Assembly: GCA_001914405.1 (NCBI GenBank)
Contig: MSDW01000001.1
Coordinates: 434,001 to 498,000, forward strand
DNA length: 64,000 nt
From: Candidatus Methanohalarchaeum thermophilum
Lineage (GTDB): Archaea > Halobacteriota > Methanonatronarchaeia > Methanonatronarchaeales > Methanonatronarchaeaceae
Reading direction: 5' to 3'
Shown: piece after piece, positions 47,140 through 56,868 of the stretch
Numbering within the stretch: position 1 is the stretch's first letter
Layout of the letters: each line of letters opens with the position of its first letter
Notes under the pieces: model-generated
Databases searched by the model: none
Told to the model about the DNA's origin: nothing
Seen by the model: the letters and a program-made list of their open reading frames with translations, nothing else
Program-made: the position numbers and the translations under genes

Positions 47140-48490
47140 AGGGGAGCAGCATAGACTTCTCTCTTTAGCGCGGGGATACATGGAGTCTCTTACACGGGAC
47201 GAATCAACCACAGCTACTTTTGAATCATAAACTTCTAAATGGTTATGTAGTTGAGTGTCCAATTACTTTCGTACAAATACGTCGCTAACCTAACAGAAGA
47301 GAATAGGGAGCAACTAGAGAAGCATTTTGGGGTACATAGAGGCATTTGTAACAAGGTGTTATAAGCTCAAAATGATTTAGACGATTGGATAAAGAAATAC
47401 GAGATGTATAACAAGTTGCTAGAATGGAAGAAGACATCAAACCCTGAGTTCCAGGATGTGCATTCAAAGGCTGCTCAACAAACAATAGAAAGAATATACG
47501 ATGCAGTTAAAGCCTTGAATACAAAAAAAGAGAAGGGGAAAAAGTTGGATAGACTGCGGTGTAAGAACTTGATTAACAGCATCGAAAATCAACCAAGCAG
47601 GGTTTAAGATAGACCAAGAAAATGGAATCATATGTCTATCAAAGGTAGGGAGGATATTTGTGGATTTCTATAGGCCAGTTTCTGAAGACGCTAGGGCCAA
47701 AGGATTAGTAATAAAGGGGTATGGTTGTGGTGACTGGAAAGTTCTCCTCTAGCTAAAGTTGCCAAAATCCGATAAAAAACCAATTACGAAGGATAGCAAT
47801 GTAGTAGGAATGGATCTAAATGTATCTAACTTCTTACTCGACATCGAGGGAAGAGAAGTACAGGACTTGAAGACTATGTTGGCGAAGAAATATGAGAGAA
47901 TTAAGAAAGAACAGAGAGAGTTATCCAGGAAAGGAAAAGGAAGCAATAATTGGAAGAAGCAAAAGAAGAGGTTGGCGAAGATCATACAAGAAACTGAGAG
48001 ATGCACGAAGTGACTTTTTGCATAAACTATCAAGAGCATATGTTGATAGGTATGATGTGGTAGCGGTAGGAGGATTTGGATGGTAAGAACCTATTGGAGG
48101 GGGAGAGTAGCGAACTAGATGGGTATATAGCTAGTCATGTTTGGAGTGAGTTTGTTTCTATGGTTGTTTACAAAGCTTCGTAAGCTGGTGAGCAAGTTTG
48201 TAGAGGTAGAGTCAAGGAATACTACTAGGAGTTGTTCAAATCTAGGTTGTAGTAGTAAGGTGGATAAGGAGCTATCGGGTAGGGTGCACGAGTGTAGGGA
48301 ATGTGGTTTGGAGATTGACTGAGATTTGAATGCGGCTATAAATGTAGTGAATAGGGGTATAGGTTTGGTAGGGCAGGGCTTGTCTGAAGTCAGAGCCCTT
48401 GGAAACATTGGCCTCTGCTGGAACTTCGGTTCCAGTAAGTCGAGTGGTTGAGCAGGGAAGCTCCGCTCTTTAGGGCGGAGAGGGTGTCAC
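47140..48490 (+). mobile_element. Decayed IS605-type element (IS-C)
   Basis: The right end is intact: GGAAGCTCCGCTC, TTTAGGG, CGGAGAGGGTGTCAC (48454-48490), nearly the same as that of IS-B. A possible left end lies at about 47140-47210 (GACTTCTCTCTTTAGCGCGG then GACGAATCAACC). Between is a tnpB with many stops and shifts, and no tnpA is visible. The boundaries on the left are uncertain. Confidence 0.7.
47268..48451 (+). pseudogene. tnpB: TnpB, broken by several stops and frameshifts
   Basis: Pieces in different frames can be joined into a TnpB: YKYVANLTEENREQLEKHFG at the 5' end, then a stop, NKLLEWKKTSNPEFQDVHSK, a shift, GFKIDQENGIICLSKVGRIF, a stop, the RuvC motif VVGMDLNVSNFLLDIEG, another shift, FLHKLSRAYVDRYDVVAVGG, further damage, and the zinc finger RSCSNLGCSSK...CRECGLEID. 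Near 48320 a TGA replaces the codon expected before the terminal Asp-Leu-Asn-Ala segment. At least four separate lesions make it a clear pseudogene, older than IS-A or IS-B. Relative to IS-A the RuvC and zinc-finger regions are quite diverged. Confidence 0.88.
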
Positions 48491-48499
48491 TGGCTTGTG

Positions 48500-48936
48500 A
48501 AGTGACATTTACCTAAATTAAGGAGTTAGGAATCGGGTTTCCTTGTGGGCCTTATCTAAGTTGGAGTTTTCTTTGTTCCATTGGGTTTGTCTCATAGATC
48601 CGGTCAGCAAGGGAACTTGCGCTTTGAGGGAAGAATTGGATTGGGGGGCTAAAGGGCAAAGAAGCCCCTATATTAGCTATATAATGGCTTCTCTTATTTC
48701 TCAATGGCTGCTCCACGCCAGCCACTAGGCCCCCCTACTCCCGGGCTGTTCGGGGTTACCTGGGGAGATTTCTTTGGCCAAATGGGGCGATTTAGGTGGC
48801 CTTGTTTGTTTGTTCAAGGCAGAACGCCTAACTGTTAGGACTTAATTGGTCTTAGAACTATTGGGTGTTTAGTGGTTGATTCAGTTTCCCTCTAATTGGA
48901 GATTAGGAGAGAGGTCTTCTCAACTACTGAGATAAA
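48500..48936 (-). mobile_element. P1-family non-coding element, copy e
   Basis: On the minus strand the left end is TTTATCTCAGTAGTTGAG, AAGACCTCTCTCC, core TAATCTCCAATTAG and GGGAAACTGAATCAACC. The 3' module follows: AGTGGCTGGCGTGGAGCAGC, a GGGGC/GCCCC hairpin in the place of the TATATG stem, CCAATCC, CTTCCCTCAAAGCGCAAG, CCGGATCTATGAGACAAA, and TAGATAAGGCCCACAAGG. The right end is near AAATGTCACTTC (48500). Open frames on the plus strand here are not conserved in other copies. It lies next to the right end of IS-C. Confidence 0.68.
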
Positions 48937-49108
48937 GCTGGTGAGTGGGTGTTAAGATGTGGCCAAGGAAAAGATCTAGTTAAATTTTTTTTGAAGATTT
49001 TTTCTAGTTTTTGATTAGGTATGGGGTTTTTCTTAGAGTTGATTTTAGTTGGGGTATGGTTTTTTGGTTTTGTAGAATTGAGGAACTTTGATTTAAAATT
49101 TTTTACAT

Positions 49109-51760
49109 GTGGAGAGTCATTATTTCGATATGAAAGATCTTGATCGAAGTGATTCTTTTACTGATGAATACATATTTGAGGAAGTGTTTGAGCCATCGGT
49201 TATGGATTGGTGGAAGAATAAGTTTGGAGAATATACTGATGTAAATGATGGCTATTTTACTCCTCCTCAGGAGGAGGGTATTCCTCTTATTCATAATGGA
49301 AAGAATACCTTGATATGTTCGCCAACGGGAACTGGGAAAACTCTTTCTTCTTTTGCGTCAATAATTAATGAGTTATTTAAGCTTTCAAAGGAGGAAAGAC
49401 TACAAAATAGTGTTTATTGTTTATATATCTCTCCACTCAAGTCTCTGGCTAATGATATACATAGAAACTTAGAGGTTCCTTTAGAAGGAATTGAGGGAAT
49501 AGCTCAGGAGAAGGAAGGACATGATATAGATATTAAGCAAGCTATTAGACATGGGGATACCCCAGATAGGGAAAGATCCAAAATGCTTGAGGACACTCCT
49601 CACATTCTTAATACTACTCCAGAAACCTTAGCGATATTATTAAATTCTCCAAAATTTAAAAATAAGTTAAAAACAGTTAGGTGGGTTATAGTTGATGAAA
49701 TACATTCTTTAGCAGAAGGTAAGAGAGGAGTACATCTTTCTTTAAGCTTAGAAAGGCTTCAAGAGTTAGCAGAAAAAGAATTTGTTAGAATAGGTTGTAG
49801 CGCGACAGTTGAACCACTGGATAAGGTTGGAGAGTTTTTAGTAGGAAATAAAAGAGATTTCGAGGTAGTTGATTGTAGATTTATTAGAGATATGGATCTA
49901 GAGCTTAGATGTCCGACAGATGACCTAATTCATACTTCTTCAGAAGAAATAAATGAAAAATTGTATAATGAATTAGATAACCTGATACAGAAACACGAAA
50001 ATACCCTAATTTTTACTAATACAAGAAGCGGAGCTGAGAGAGTATTAAAGAATCTAAGGGAAATTTTTCCAGATAAATACAACATTGAGAATTCAGGTTG
50101 CCATCATGGGTCTCTGGGAAAAGATAAGAGAGTTAAAATAGAGGAAAAACTTAAAAAAGGAGAAATAGATGTAGTTACCACAAGTACATCTCTTGAATTG
50201 GGAGTTGATATGCCTTATCTGGATCTTGTGGTACAAATAGGTTCCCCTAAATCAGTTTCAAAGTTGCTTCAAAGAGTAGGTCGTTCCGGCCACGCTTTAC
50301 ATCACACAGTTAAAGGTCGTCTTTTTGTTCTTGATATGGATGAATTAATGGAATGTACTGTGATGCTAAAGGAAGCTGATGAAGGATTTATAGATGAGGT
50401 TCAGATACCTGAAAACTGTTTGGATGTATTGTCACAGCACTTGTTTGGAATGGCTATAAATAAGGTCTGGAAACGAGAAAAGATGGAGGAAGTAATTTCA
50501 AGGTCTTTTTGCTATAGAAACATAAGTAAAGATGATTTTGATGATGTTATAAGGTATTTAACTGCTGATTACTCAGGAATGGAAGATAAAAATGTCTACG
50601 CGAAGATATGGTACGATGAAGAAACTGGGGAGATAGGGAAAAGAGGAAGATTGGCTCGAGTAATCTATATGACTAATATAGGAACTATACCAACTAGTTT
50701 TTCATGTGATGTTTACACTAGAGAGGAAGATGAGTGGGTAGGAAGCTTAGACGAACAGTACCTAGATAAATTGGAAAAAGGCGATGTCTTCTACTTGGGC
50801 GGAGACAAATTTGAATTTCGTTATCGAAGAGGAGGAAAAGTATATGTAGATAAAACGGGCAAGCCCTCTACAGTTCCAAGATGGTTTTCCGAAAGACTTC
50901 CTCTATCTTATGATTTGGCTCTAAAAATACAGAAATTTAGGGACAAACTACTTGATTTATCTAAAGATGAAGAAAGATCTATCGAGAGTTTTTTAAGTGA
51001 TTTATCGATAAACGAAAAAGCAAAGGAAAGCCTAACCAAAATGTTTAGGGAACAAATAAGTTATGCTTCAGATTCCTCTGTTTCAACACCTAATCGCTTT
51101 TATGTAGAGGAATACCTAGATAAGGAAGAATACGAGAGAAATTTTTTGTTCCAGAGCACTTACGGGAGAAAATTTAATGATGGATTAAGCAGGCTTCTGG
51201 CATACGAGATTTCAAATAAAATAAACGCAAATGTCTCGGTTTCGATATCAGATATGGGTTTTTCTTTAACTATTCCATTAAATAGAGATGTAGAAATAGT
51301 AGATTTAATCAAAGGAATAGAGACTAGTGAAATTAAAGAAAAAATGAAGAATGCGTTGGAAAAAACTGAATTAATGAAGAGAATGTTTCGGATAAATGCA
51401 GTTAGATCATTAATGATATTAGAAAACTACAAAGGAAATAAGAAAAGCGGTAGAAGACAGCAATTTAATTCAGATATGATGATTAACTTCGCATTAGAAA
51501 AAGATGATTTTGCAGTAATAGAAGAAACATACAGGGAGATATTATACGATAAACTTGAGATGGATCACGTAAAAGAGTTTCTTGATAAGGTAAACAATGG
51601 CTATATTAGTGTCTTGAAACGGGAACTAGATAACCCTAGTCCATTTATGTTTGGAATAGCCACATTACAGGCAAGCGATGTAGTTCTAGCTAAAGAAAAA
51701 TCCGAAATGATAAAGGAATTCCACAAAAGAGTCATGAAAGAGATACAACAAGAGGCTTAA
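49109..51760 (+). CDS. Lhr-type superfamily 2 helicase
   Basis: This 883-residue protein has the Lhr-Core pattern: a Q-like PPQEEGIPLI, Walker A SPTGTGKTLSSFASI (about residues 68-82), DEIH in VIVDEIHSLAEGKRG (about 195-209), TTSTSLELGVDMPYLDLV (about 352-369) and motif VI RVGRSGHALHH (about 389-399), followed by the winged-helix and C-terminal domains. These enzymes unwind DNA and RNA-DNA hybrids in repair. The start GTG at 49109 is uncertain; ATG at 49130 is an alternative. The next gene, a metallophosphoesterase, follows by two bases; the Lhr-phosphoesterase pairing is well known. Confidence 0.9.
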   Translation: MESHYFDMKDLDRSDSFTDEYIFEEVFEPSVMDWWKNKFGEYTDVNDGYFTPPQEEGIPLIHNGKNTLICSPTGTGKTLSSFASIINELFKLSKEERLQNSVYCLYISPLKSLANDIHRNLEVPLEGIEGIAQEKEGHDIDIKQAIRHGDTPDRERSKMLEDTPHILNTTPETLAILLNSPKFKNKLKTVRWVIVDEIHSLAEGKRGVHLSLSLERLQELAEKEFVRIGCSATVEPLDKVGEFLVGNKRDFEVVDCRFIRDMDLELRCPTDDLIHTSSEEINEKLYNELDNLIQKHENTLIFTNTRSGAERVLKNLREIFPDKYNIENSGCHHGSLGKDKRVKIEEKLKKGEIDVVTTSTSLELGVDMPYLDLVVQIGSPKSVSKLLQRVGRSGHALHHTVKGRLFVLDMDELMECTVMLKEADEGFIDEVQIPENCLDVLSQHLFGMAINKVWKREKMEEVISRSFCYRNISKDDFDDVIRYLTADYSGMEDKNVYAKIWYDEETGEIGKRGRLARVIYMTNIGTIPTSFSCDVYTREEDEWVGSLDEQYLDKLEKGDVFYLGGDKFEFRYRRGGKVYVDKTGKPSTVPRWFSERLPLSYDLALKIQKFRDKLLDLSKDEERSIESFLSDLSINEKAKESLTKMFREQISYASDSSVSTPNRFYVEEYLDKEEYERNFLFQSTYGRKFNDGLSRLLAYEISNKINANVSVSISDMGFSLTIPLNRDVEIVDLIKGIETSEIKEKMKNALEKTELMKRMFRINAVRSLMILENYKGNKKSGRRQQFNSDMMINFALEKDDFAVIEETYREILYDKLEMDHVKEFLDKVNNGYISVLKRELDNPSPFMFGIATLQASDVVLAKEKSEMIKEFHKRVMKEIQQEA

Positions 51761-51762
51761 TA

Positions 51763-52467
51763 TTGAGAGATTTTAGGTTATTTAAAAACGCGGTATACTT
51801 TCCCAAATCAGGTATCTGTACAATATCAGATTTACATATTGGACTAGAAGATAAACTAAATAAACAGGGAATATCTTTTCCATTCGAAGAGAGAAAGAGT
51901 TTAGTTAATAATTTAAAAAAGGTAAAAGAAAAATTTGAACCCAATAAATTTGTTTTTAATGGAGACACCTTACATACATTTGGGGAAATCCCAGACAAGG
52001 TTCCTGAGAAATTGGATGAGATTATATCAATCTGTAACGAAGAATGCCTGTTTATAAAAGGTTCACACGATAGTATGCTTCCATATCTTCTAGAGGAAAG
52101 AGATCTCGAAATTAAGGAATCTTACGAATACAGTGGCTTAAAATTTATTCATGGAGACAAGGATTTGACGGAATTAGATGATGAACTTATTGTTATAGGC
52201 CATGAACATCCTTCAGTAGAGATACATGGGGATAAAATCGATTGCTGCTTATATGAAAAAGGAAAAAGTTGTATTTTTTCAATCATCGTTCTTCCATCCT
52301 TTTCAAAACTTACTAAAGGTGTAGTAATAAACGATATGAAACTCAGGGACTTTATGTCGCCAGTTTTAAGGAATTGTAACACCTTTGCAGATTTTAGGTT
52401 AAAAATTGAGTTAAATGGTGAGGAACTGGAATTTCCTTCCTTAAAAAAATTTAAAGATAAATTATAA
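51763..52467 (+). CDS. Calcineurin-like metallophosphoesterase (Lhr-associated)
   Basis: This 234-residue protein shows the full metallophosphoesterase motif set: TISDLHIGLED, VFNGDTLHTFGE, KGSHDSMLP (in place of GNHD), FIHGDKDL and VIGHEHPSVEIHG. The metal-binding Asp, His and Asn-like residues are mostly kept, but the usual GNHD is GSHD, so one ligand is altered. Bacterial and archaeal relatives beside Lhr act as nucleases on DNA or RNA ends. The start is TTG at 51763, two bases after the Lhr stop. Confidence 0.88.
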   Translation: MRDFRLFKNAVYFPKSGICTISDLHIGLEDKLNKQGISFPFEERKSLVNNLKKVKEKFEPNKFVFNGDTLHTFGEIPDKVPEKLDEIISICNEECLFIKGSHDSMLPYLLEERDLEIKESYEYSGLKFIHGDKDLTELDDELIVIGHEHPSVEIHGDKIDCCLYEKGKSCIFSIIVLPSFSKLTKGVVINDMKLRDFMSPVLRNCNTFADFRLKIELNGEELEFPSLKKFKDKL

Positions 52468-53098
52468 ATAATTAATCAGAAAATCTGTGTCTATTAGAGA
52501 AGAAAAATGGTATAAATGCTATTTAATAATTTAAGTGTTAATTGAAAAATATGGTTTTTGATATGGATGCTATTGAGCTGCAAATCTTTCTTCTTTAGGG
52601 GGGTTGGGTATGGTGTTATATCTTTTCTTTTTTTGGGCTTGGTGTTTCTTTTTTTATTTAGAGGATGTGTTGTTTGGGGGATAATTTTTTTCTGTCCATT
52701 TGTTTTCTTTCTTTTTGGTGTTTGGGTGGGTATGTGGGTGGTTGAGAAGTTTTCTTTGGGAGGTGTTTTTGGGTATTTGGTCTGTGACTGTAATTTTCTT
52801 GGAATCAACTTTTCTGGGTAGTGAAGGTTGGTGGAGAGGGAGGGAAAGGCCAGCCACTAAATGTGGCTGGCAGAGGGGTGGTACCGTGAATTGTACAGGG
52901 TTGGAGTGACTCCGCCTAGAGGGGGTGCCTGTGAGGGTGTGTAAAACCCCTAATCTTGCAAGCTTTCCTACCTCGGCAGTTTCTGAGAAGGAGAAGGGAT
53001 CTGAGGGGGCGGACGCGTGGCAATACAATTCGTTGGAGCAGTGAACGAACTGGAACCCTTCTCTCTTTAGGGAGGGGGAGGAGGTCACGGAACCGTAC
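52468..53098 (+). mobile_element. Gene-free stretch ending in a GC-rich structured element
   Basis: Bases 52468-52820 are T and G rich with no gene I can support, and the open frames on either strand are low complexity. From about 52840 the sequence becomes GC-rich with clear stems, such as GCCAGCCAC/GTGGCTGGC (52849-52873). It ends with an IS605-like right end: CCTTCTCTC, TTTAGG, GAGGGGGAGGAGGTCAC (53060-53092). No left end can be placed, so the boundaries are approximate, and it matches no other family in the window. Confidence 0.45.
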
Positions 53099-53123
53099 TT
53101 GTATTTGGTTAGTTTTTCTGTGT

Positions 53124-53450
53124 TTATCTTAGTGGTTGAGAAAACTTTTTCCTAATCTTTGGTTAGGGTGGGGATGGATTAACCTGAGGGGTTAGATGAT
53201 TCTGTGTTTTAGGTTTTGGGTGTAGGGCAGGGGTTGTGGCCGAAGTTTATAGCCCTTGACGCGTGAGTCTCTGTAACCCGGTCCCTTGGGTATTTAAAGT
53301 TCCGTGGATGAACCGGGAACCTCCCCAAAAAGCTTCTTGGATAACTCTGGCCCTGTACTGAGATGATTTGGCGGTGGTAGGAGGTAGATCTCTTAGACTC
53401 TGGAAGCATCCTTCCAAAAATTTCTGATTTTGGTAGGGGAGGATTTCACC
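53124..53450 (+). mobile_element. P2-family non-coding element, copy b
   Basis: The left end is TTTATCTTAGTGGTTGAG, AAAACTTTTTCC, core TAATCTTTGGTTAGG and GTGGGGATGGATTAACC. The interior matches the nested element at 2369-2690 over most of its length. It has the stem CCCGGT/ACCGGG (about 53278-53320), then CTTGGATAA, CTGTACTGAGAT and GGCGGTGGTAGG. The right end is GGAAGCATCC, core AAAAATTTCTGATTTT, GGTAGGGGAGGATTTCACC. No coding frame. Confidence 0.68.
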
Positions 53451-54162
53451 TGTTCTTTAGACGAAACACAATCTCTTTTTTCCCTTTTAGAGAATATATC
53501 TATGGATCTGTATTGAGGGAATGTAAGGTAGAGGCATGTGGCTATTAGATATATGGGTTAGGCCTGAAGTGTTTGAGAAGAGGTATAGTTTGTTGTGTGG
53601 ACATGCTGGAGAGAATAAGAGATGAAAATTTCTCTTTAGGTTGGTATGTAGTTGAATTGAGGTTTTAATTTAAGTTTATTTTGAGGTTTTTCGCTTTTGG
53701 GGCAGAGTAGTTCATAGATTATTCATTTTTGGGGTTTTTAAGGCCTAGTGAGTTTTTATTGTATATTATCTTCTTTTTTTTATTAATTGATGCTTATATG
53801 GTTTTATGTATTGTTTGGGTAACTTTAACTTATTTTAATAGTTATTTGGGTGTTTAAATTTGGTTTTGTGGTGAATAGATCTGTTTGTAGTGTTTTTGTA
53901 TATGTATTAGGTTTTTTTGAAGTTATTTTTACTAAAATAGTGTTATTGTTTTTGATAACACTTTTAGGTTGATTTAATTGGTTTTAATTACGAGAAGTTT
54001 TATATCAGTTGTTTTTATTAATATCTATGAAGGTGGTGGTTAGAGAGTAGTATATGAAATAATCACTTCTGTAAACTTAAAAGGGTTTATAGGAGTTTAA
54101 TAGCACGATTTAGACATGTTAGGTATGGTATGTTGAACAAATTTGATTGAGGTGTTAATTAG
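53451..54162. other. AT-rich intergenic stretch upstream of the AOR genes
   Basis: I see no gene and no recognisable element end in this 700-base stretch. It is strongly AT-rich from about 53660 on. A ribosome binding site GAGGTG at 54150-54155 precedes the Fe-S protein start. A TATA-like TTTTATATC at about 53999 is a possible promoter, which would give a long leader. A region around 53590-53650 (AGAATAAGAGATG, TTAGGTTGGTATGT) hints at a very decayed P1 piece. Confidence 0.4.
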
Positions 54163-54843
54163 ATGGATAAAAAGGAAAATTCTAAGTTAAGTCGTAGAAA
54201 TTTGTTAAAGGTGATTGCTGCTGGTGGAGCAGCAGCAACAGTAGGAGTATCCGGCTGCACACAACAACAACAAGGAACCACCACCAAATACGCCTGCCCC
54301 TACTGTGACAAAGAGTTTGAGTCTCAAAGCAAACTTAAAACACATATTCAGGAAGATCATCCACAGGAAATATCAGATATAAAGAAATCAGGGGTAATTA
54401 CTTGGGAACCCGAAAAATGTGCTTCCTGTAGCAGATGTCTAATGGCCTGTTCCGCTTATCATGACGGTAGTATAAGCTATAAGATATCAAGGATCCTTTG
54501 GGAAGACGATGACTATATAGGCCAATTTGAATTCAGGAGACCTCTACTCTGCCAACAATGTGATTCTCCGGAGTGTTTCTATGCTTGTCCGATAGAGGGA
54601 GCTATGTATATTGATGAGGAAACTGGAGCTAGGTGCATAGACGAAGAAAAGTGCACCGGCTGTGGAGAATGCGTAGAAGCATGCCCGTTTGAGCCTACTA
54701 GAGTACTTATGAAAGCAGATGGAGATGCTGCAATTAAATGTGACTTGTGTTCAGATAGAGAAGGAGGCCCTGTTTGTGTTGAAGTGTGCGATAGGAATGC
54801 GCTGACATATGTAACTTCGGAAGAAAGAGAAGGAGGCACCTAA
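54163..54843 (+). CDS. Tat-exported Fe-S protein with a C2H2 zinc finger, AOR partner
   Basis: The N-terminus has a twin-arginine signal (SRRNLLKVIAAGG) and a lipobox-like VSGC at about residues 29-32, so it may be exported and lipid-anchored. A classic C2H2 finger follows: CPYC, twelve residues, H, four residues, H (about 45-66). Then come four [4Fe-4S] motifs: CASCSRCLMAC, CQQCDSPECFYACP, CTGCGECVEACP and CDLC...CVEVC. The Fe-S part resembles the electron-transfer subunit of molybdopterin or tungsten enzymes. It ends two bases before the AOR gene, of which it is the likely partner. Confidence 0.86.
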   Translation: MDKKENSKLSRRNLLKVIAAGGAAATVGVSGCTQQQQGTTTKYACPYCDKEFESQSKLKTHIQEDHPQEISDIKKSGVITWEPEKCASCSRCLMACSAYHDGSISYKISRILWEDDDYIGQFEFRRPLLCQQCDSPECFYACPIEGAMYIDEETGARCIDEEKCTGCGECVEACPFEPTRVLMKADGDAAIKCDLCSDREGGPVCVEVCDRNALTYVTSEEREGGT

Positions 54844-54844
54844 A

Positions 54845-56839
54845 ATGGATGGATATGTAGGTAAGATACTAAAGGTTAATTTAGATAATGGAACCACATC
54901 TGAGATCGATACTAGTAACTATGTGCCGGATTACATTGGAGGAGTTGGAATAGCTTACAGGCTTGTTTGGGAGAATATGGACGAGGATTTAACGGAATTC
55001 GATCCTGGTAATCCCTTGGTTTTCATGACTGGGCCATGTTCAGGAACCTCTCTACCATCAACGGGTAGAACAGAAATTTCGGGACTAGCGCCAGAAGGTT
55101 ATCCAGAGCCATGGGTAGCTAATTCTGGGTTTGGAGGCGATTTCGCGGCTAAATTGAAATATGCTGGATATGATGGGGTAATAATAGTTGGAAAAGCTGA
55201 AGAACCAGTTTACCTGTTGATAAGTGAAGATGGCGTTGAAGTAAAGGATGCAACACATCTTTGGGGTTTAGGAACCCTAAAAGCACAGGAACTATTAGCA
55301 AGAAATCATAGTGATGATATGGGAGCAGCACTAATCGGGCCGGCAGGTGAAAACAAAGTAAGATGGGCTACAGTTCAAGCTAGGACAGAAAATGCAGCAG
55401 GACAAGGAGGTTACGGAGCAGTAATGGGCTCTAAGAACCTTAAAGCCGTTGTAACTATTCCAGGCGATACAGAAATTACTGTAGCAGATCCGGAAGCTGT
55501 TATAGAAGAATCCAAGAAGATATCAGAGGAATTAGCTACTCCAAATCAACTTGAAGGAGAATTAGAAACCGAAGAATCACAATGGACAACCAGACATCAA
55601 AGTTGTGGTTTTTCAGCTTGTACTGGAGGTTTTGCAGGATGTCTACCAGTCTATTATAGTAATGTACCCAGAAAGTTTACTGGTTCAGGAACGGTTTCCG
55701 GGGTAAAGTATTGTGTAGGAAACTGTGGTCCTTGGCTATATAATGGAGATTGGGGAGATACAAATACAGCCTTAGAAGTTAATAAACTCTGTGATGATCT
55801 AAGCCTTAATCACTGGGAAGCCTTTGCTGGACTAAACTGGTTCTTATGTAATGCCTACAACGAAGGCGAATTAAATGAGTTGATGGGTGAAGAATTAGAT
55901 ATGAACGAGGATGCTCCACATGTTTACCCAGATACTACTGCTAATGTAGGTTTTTCAAAAGAGTTTGCTGTTAAATTCTTAAGAAAAATAGCACACAGAG
56001 AAGGAGAAGATGCTGATATCTTAGCAGAAGGAACTCCTAGAGCAGCGGAAGAAATGGGGCTAGAAGAAATTGCTAAAGAAACACATAAACATGGATACGG
56101 CCCTCACTGGGACGGAAGATATCTACATTTTATACATTACCCAGTATGGGTAGTATCAGCATTAGCATGGGCAGTTCAACCGAGAGACCCATTTAATCAA
56201 CAGCACGGTTATCCAGAAAGGTTACCATCATTCGTTGAAGAATGGGCAGGAGATACAAATATAATGGGAACAGAAACCCTGCCATATGATACTGTCGTAG
56301 ACTTAGCAGCAGAAGTTTATGGAACAGAAAACGCCCTAACCGGATGGAAAAACACTGAATTAGGCTACAAAGACAAGGAAATACCAGAAATATGGCACGA
56401 AAACAGGCAATTAATGAAAGGAAGCGTCCCAGCATGTGATAGACAATTCCCACTAATTATAGACCCAAGAGAAGATGATAACATAGGAGATTACGAAGCT
56501 GAACTAAGAATGTTTAACGCCGTAGTAGGAACGGATTGGTCCTTAGAAGAAATGTACGAAGCATGTGAAAAAATCTGGAATGTTTACAGAAGTTGTCATG
56601 TCCTACAAGGAAGAACGAGAGAGCAAGATGAAACCGTAATTGATTACTTCAAACAACCCTCCGACTGGCCCGATGAGCCACAAGAATTAGATCCAGATAA
56701 ATTTAGGGACTTACTCGAAAACTATTATGAAGAAAGAGGATGGGACAAAGAAAATGGATGGCCAACCAGGGATAAACTAGAAGAACTTGGATTAAGTGAT
56801 GTGGCAGATAAACTAGAAGAAAAAGGCAAACTACCATAA
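54845..56839 (+). CDS. Aldehyde ferredoxin oxidoreductase (AOR)-family enzyme
   Basis: This 664-residue protein matches the AOR family: YIGGVGIAYRLVWENM, LVFMTGPCSGTSLPSTGR, WVANSGFGGDFAAKLKYAGY and GRTENAAG-like ARTENAAGQGGYGAVMGSKN (about residues 176-195). These regions bind the tungsten bis-pyranopterin. The cluster cysteines are spaced C253-x4-C258-x6-C265 with later ones near CVGNC and PACDRQF, unlike the Cx2Cx3C of classical AOR. It has no signal peptide of its own, but its Tat partner could carry it across the membrane. The substrate could be an aldehyde or another carboxylate-level compound; it is unknown. Confidence 0.9.
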   Translation: MDGYVGKILKVNLDNGTTSEIDTSNYVPDYIGGVGIAYRLVWENMDEDLTEFDPGNPLVFMTGPCSGTSLPSTGRTEISGLAPEGYPEPWVANSGFGGDFAAKLKYAGYDGVIIVGKAEEPVYLLISEDGVEVKDATHLWGLGTLKAQELLARNHSDDMGAALIGPAGENKVRWATVQARTENAAGQGGYGAVMGSKNLKAVVTIPGDTEITVADPEAVIEESKKISEELATPNQLEGELETEESQWTTRHQSCGFSACTGGFAGCLPVYYSNVPRKFTGSGTVSGVKYCVGNCGPWLYNGDWGDTNTALEVNKLCDDLSLNHWEAFAGLNWFLCNAYNEGELNELMGEELDMNEDAPHVYPDTTANVGFSKEFAVKFLRKIAHREGEDADILAEGTPRAAEEMGLEEIAKETHKHGYGPHWDGRYLHFIHYPVWVVSALAWAVQPRDPFNQQHGYPERLPSFVEEWAGDTNIMGTETLPYDTVVDLAAEVYGTENALTGWKNTELGYKDKEIPEIWHENRQLMKGSVPACDRQFPLIIDPREDDNIGDYEAELRMFNAVVGTDWSLEEMYEACEKIWNVYRSCHVLQGRTREQDETVIDYFKQPSDWPDEPQELDPDKFRDLLENYYEERGWDKENGWPTRDKLEELGLSDVADKLEEKGKLP

Positions 56840-56868
56840 GAACCCTATACTCTTTTTTTTTATTTTGA

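Noticed and set aside
48543-48728. 61-residue plus-strand frame near 48.6 kb
   Set aside because: It is the antisense of the conserved 3' module of P1 copy e and does not occur in the other copies.
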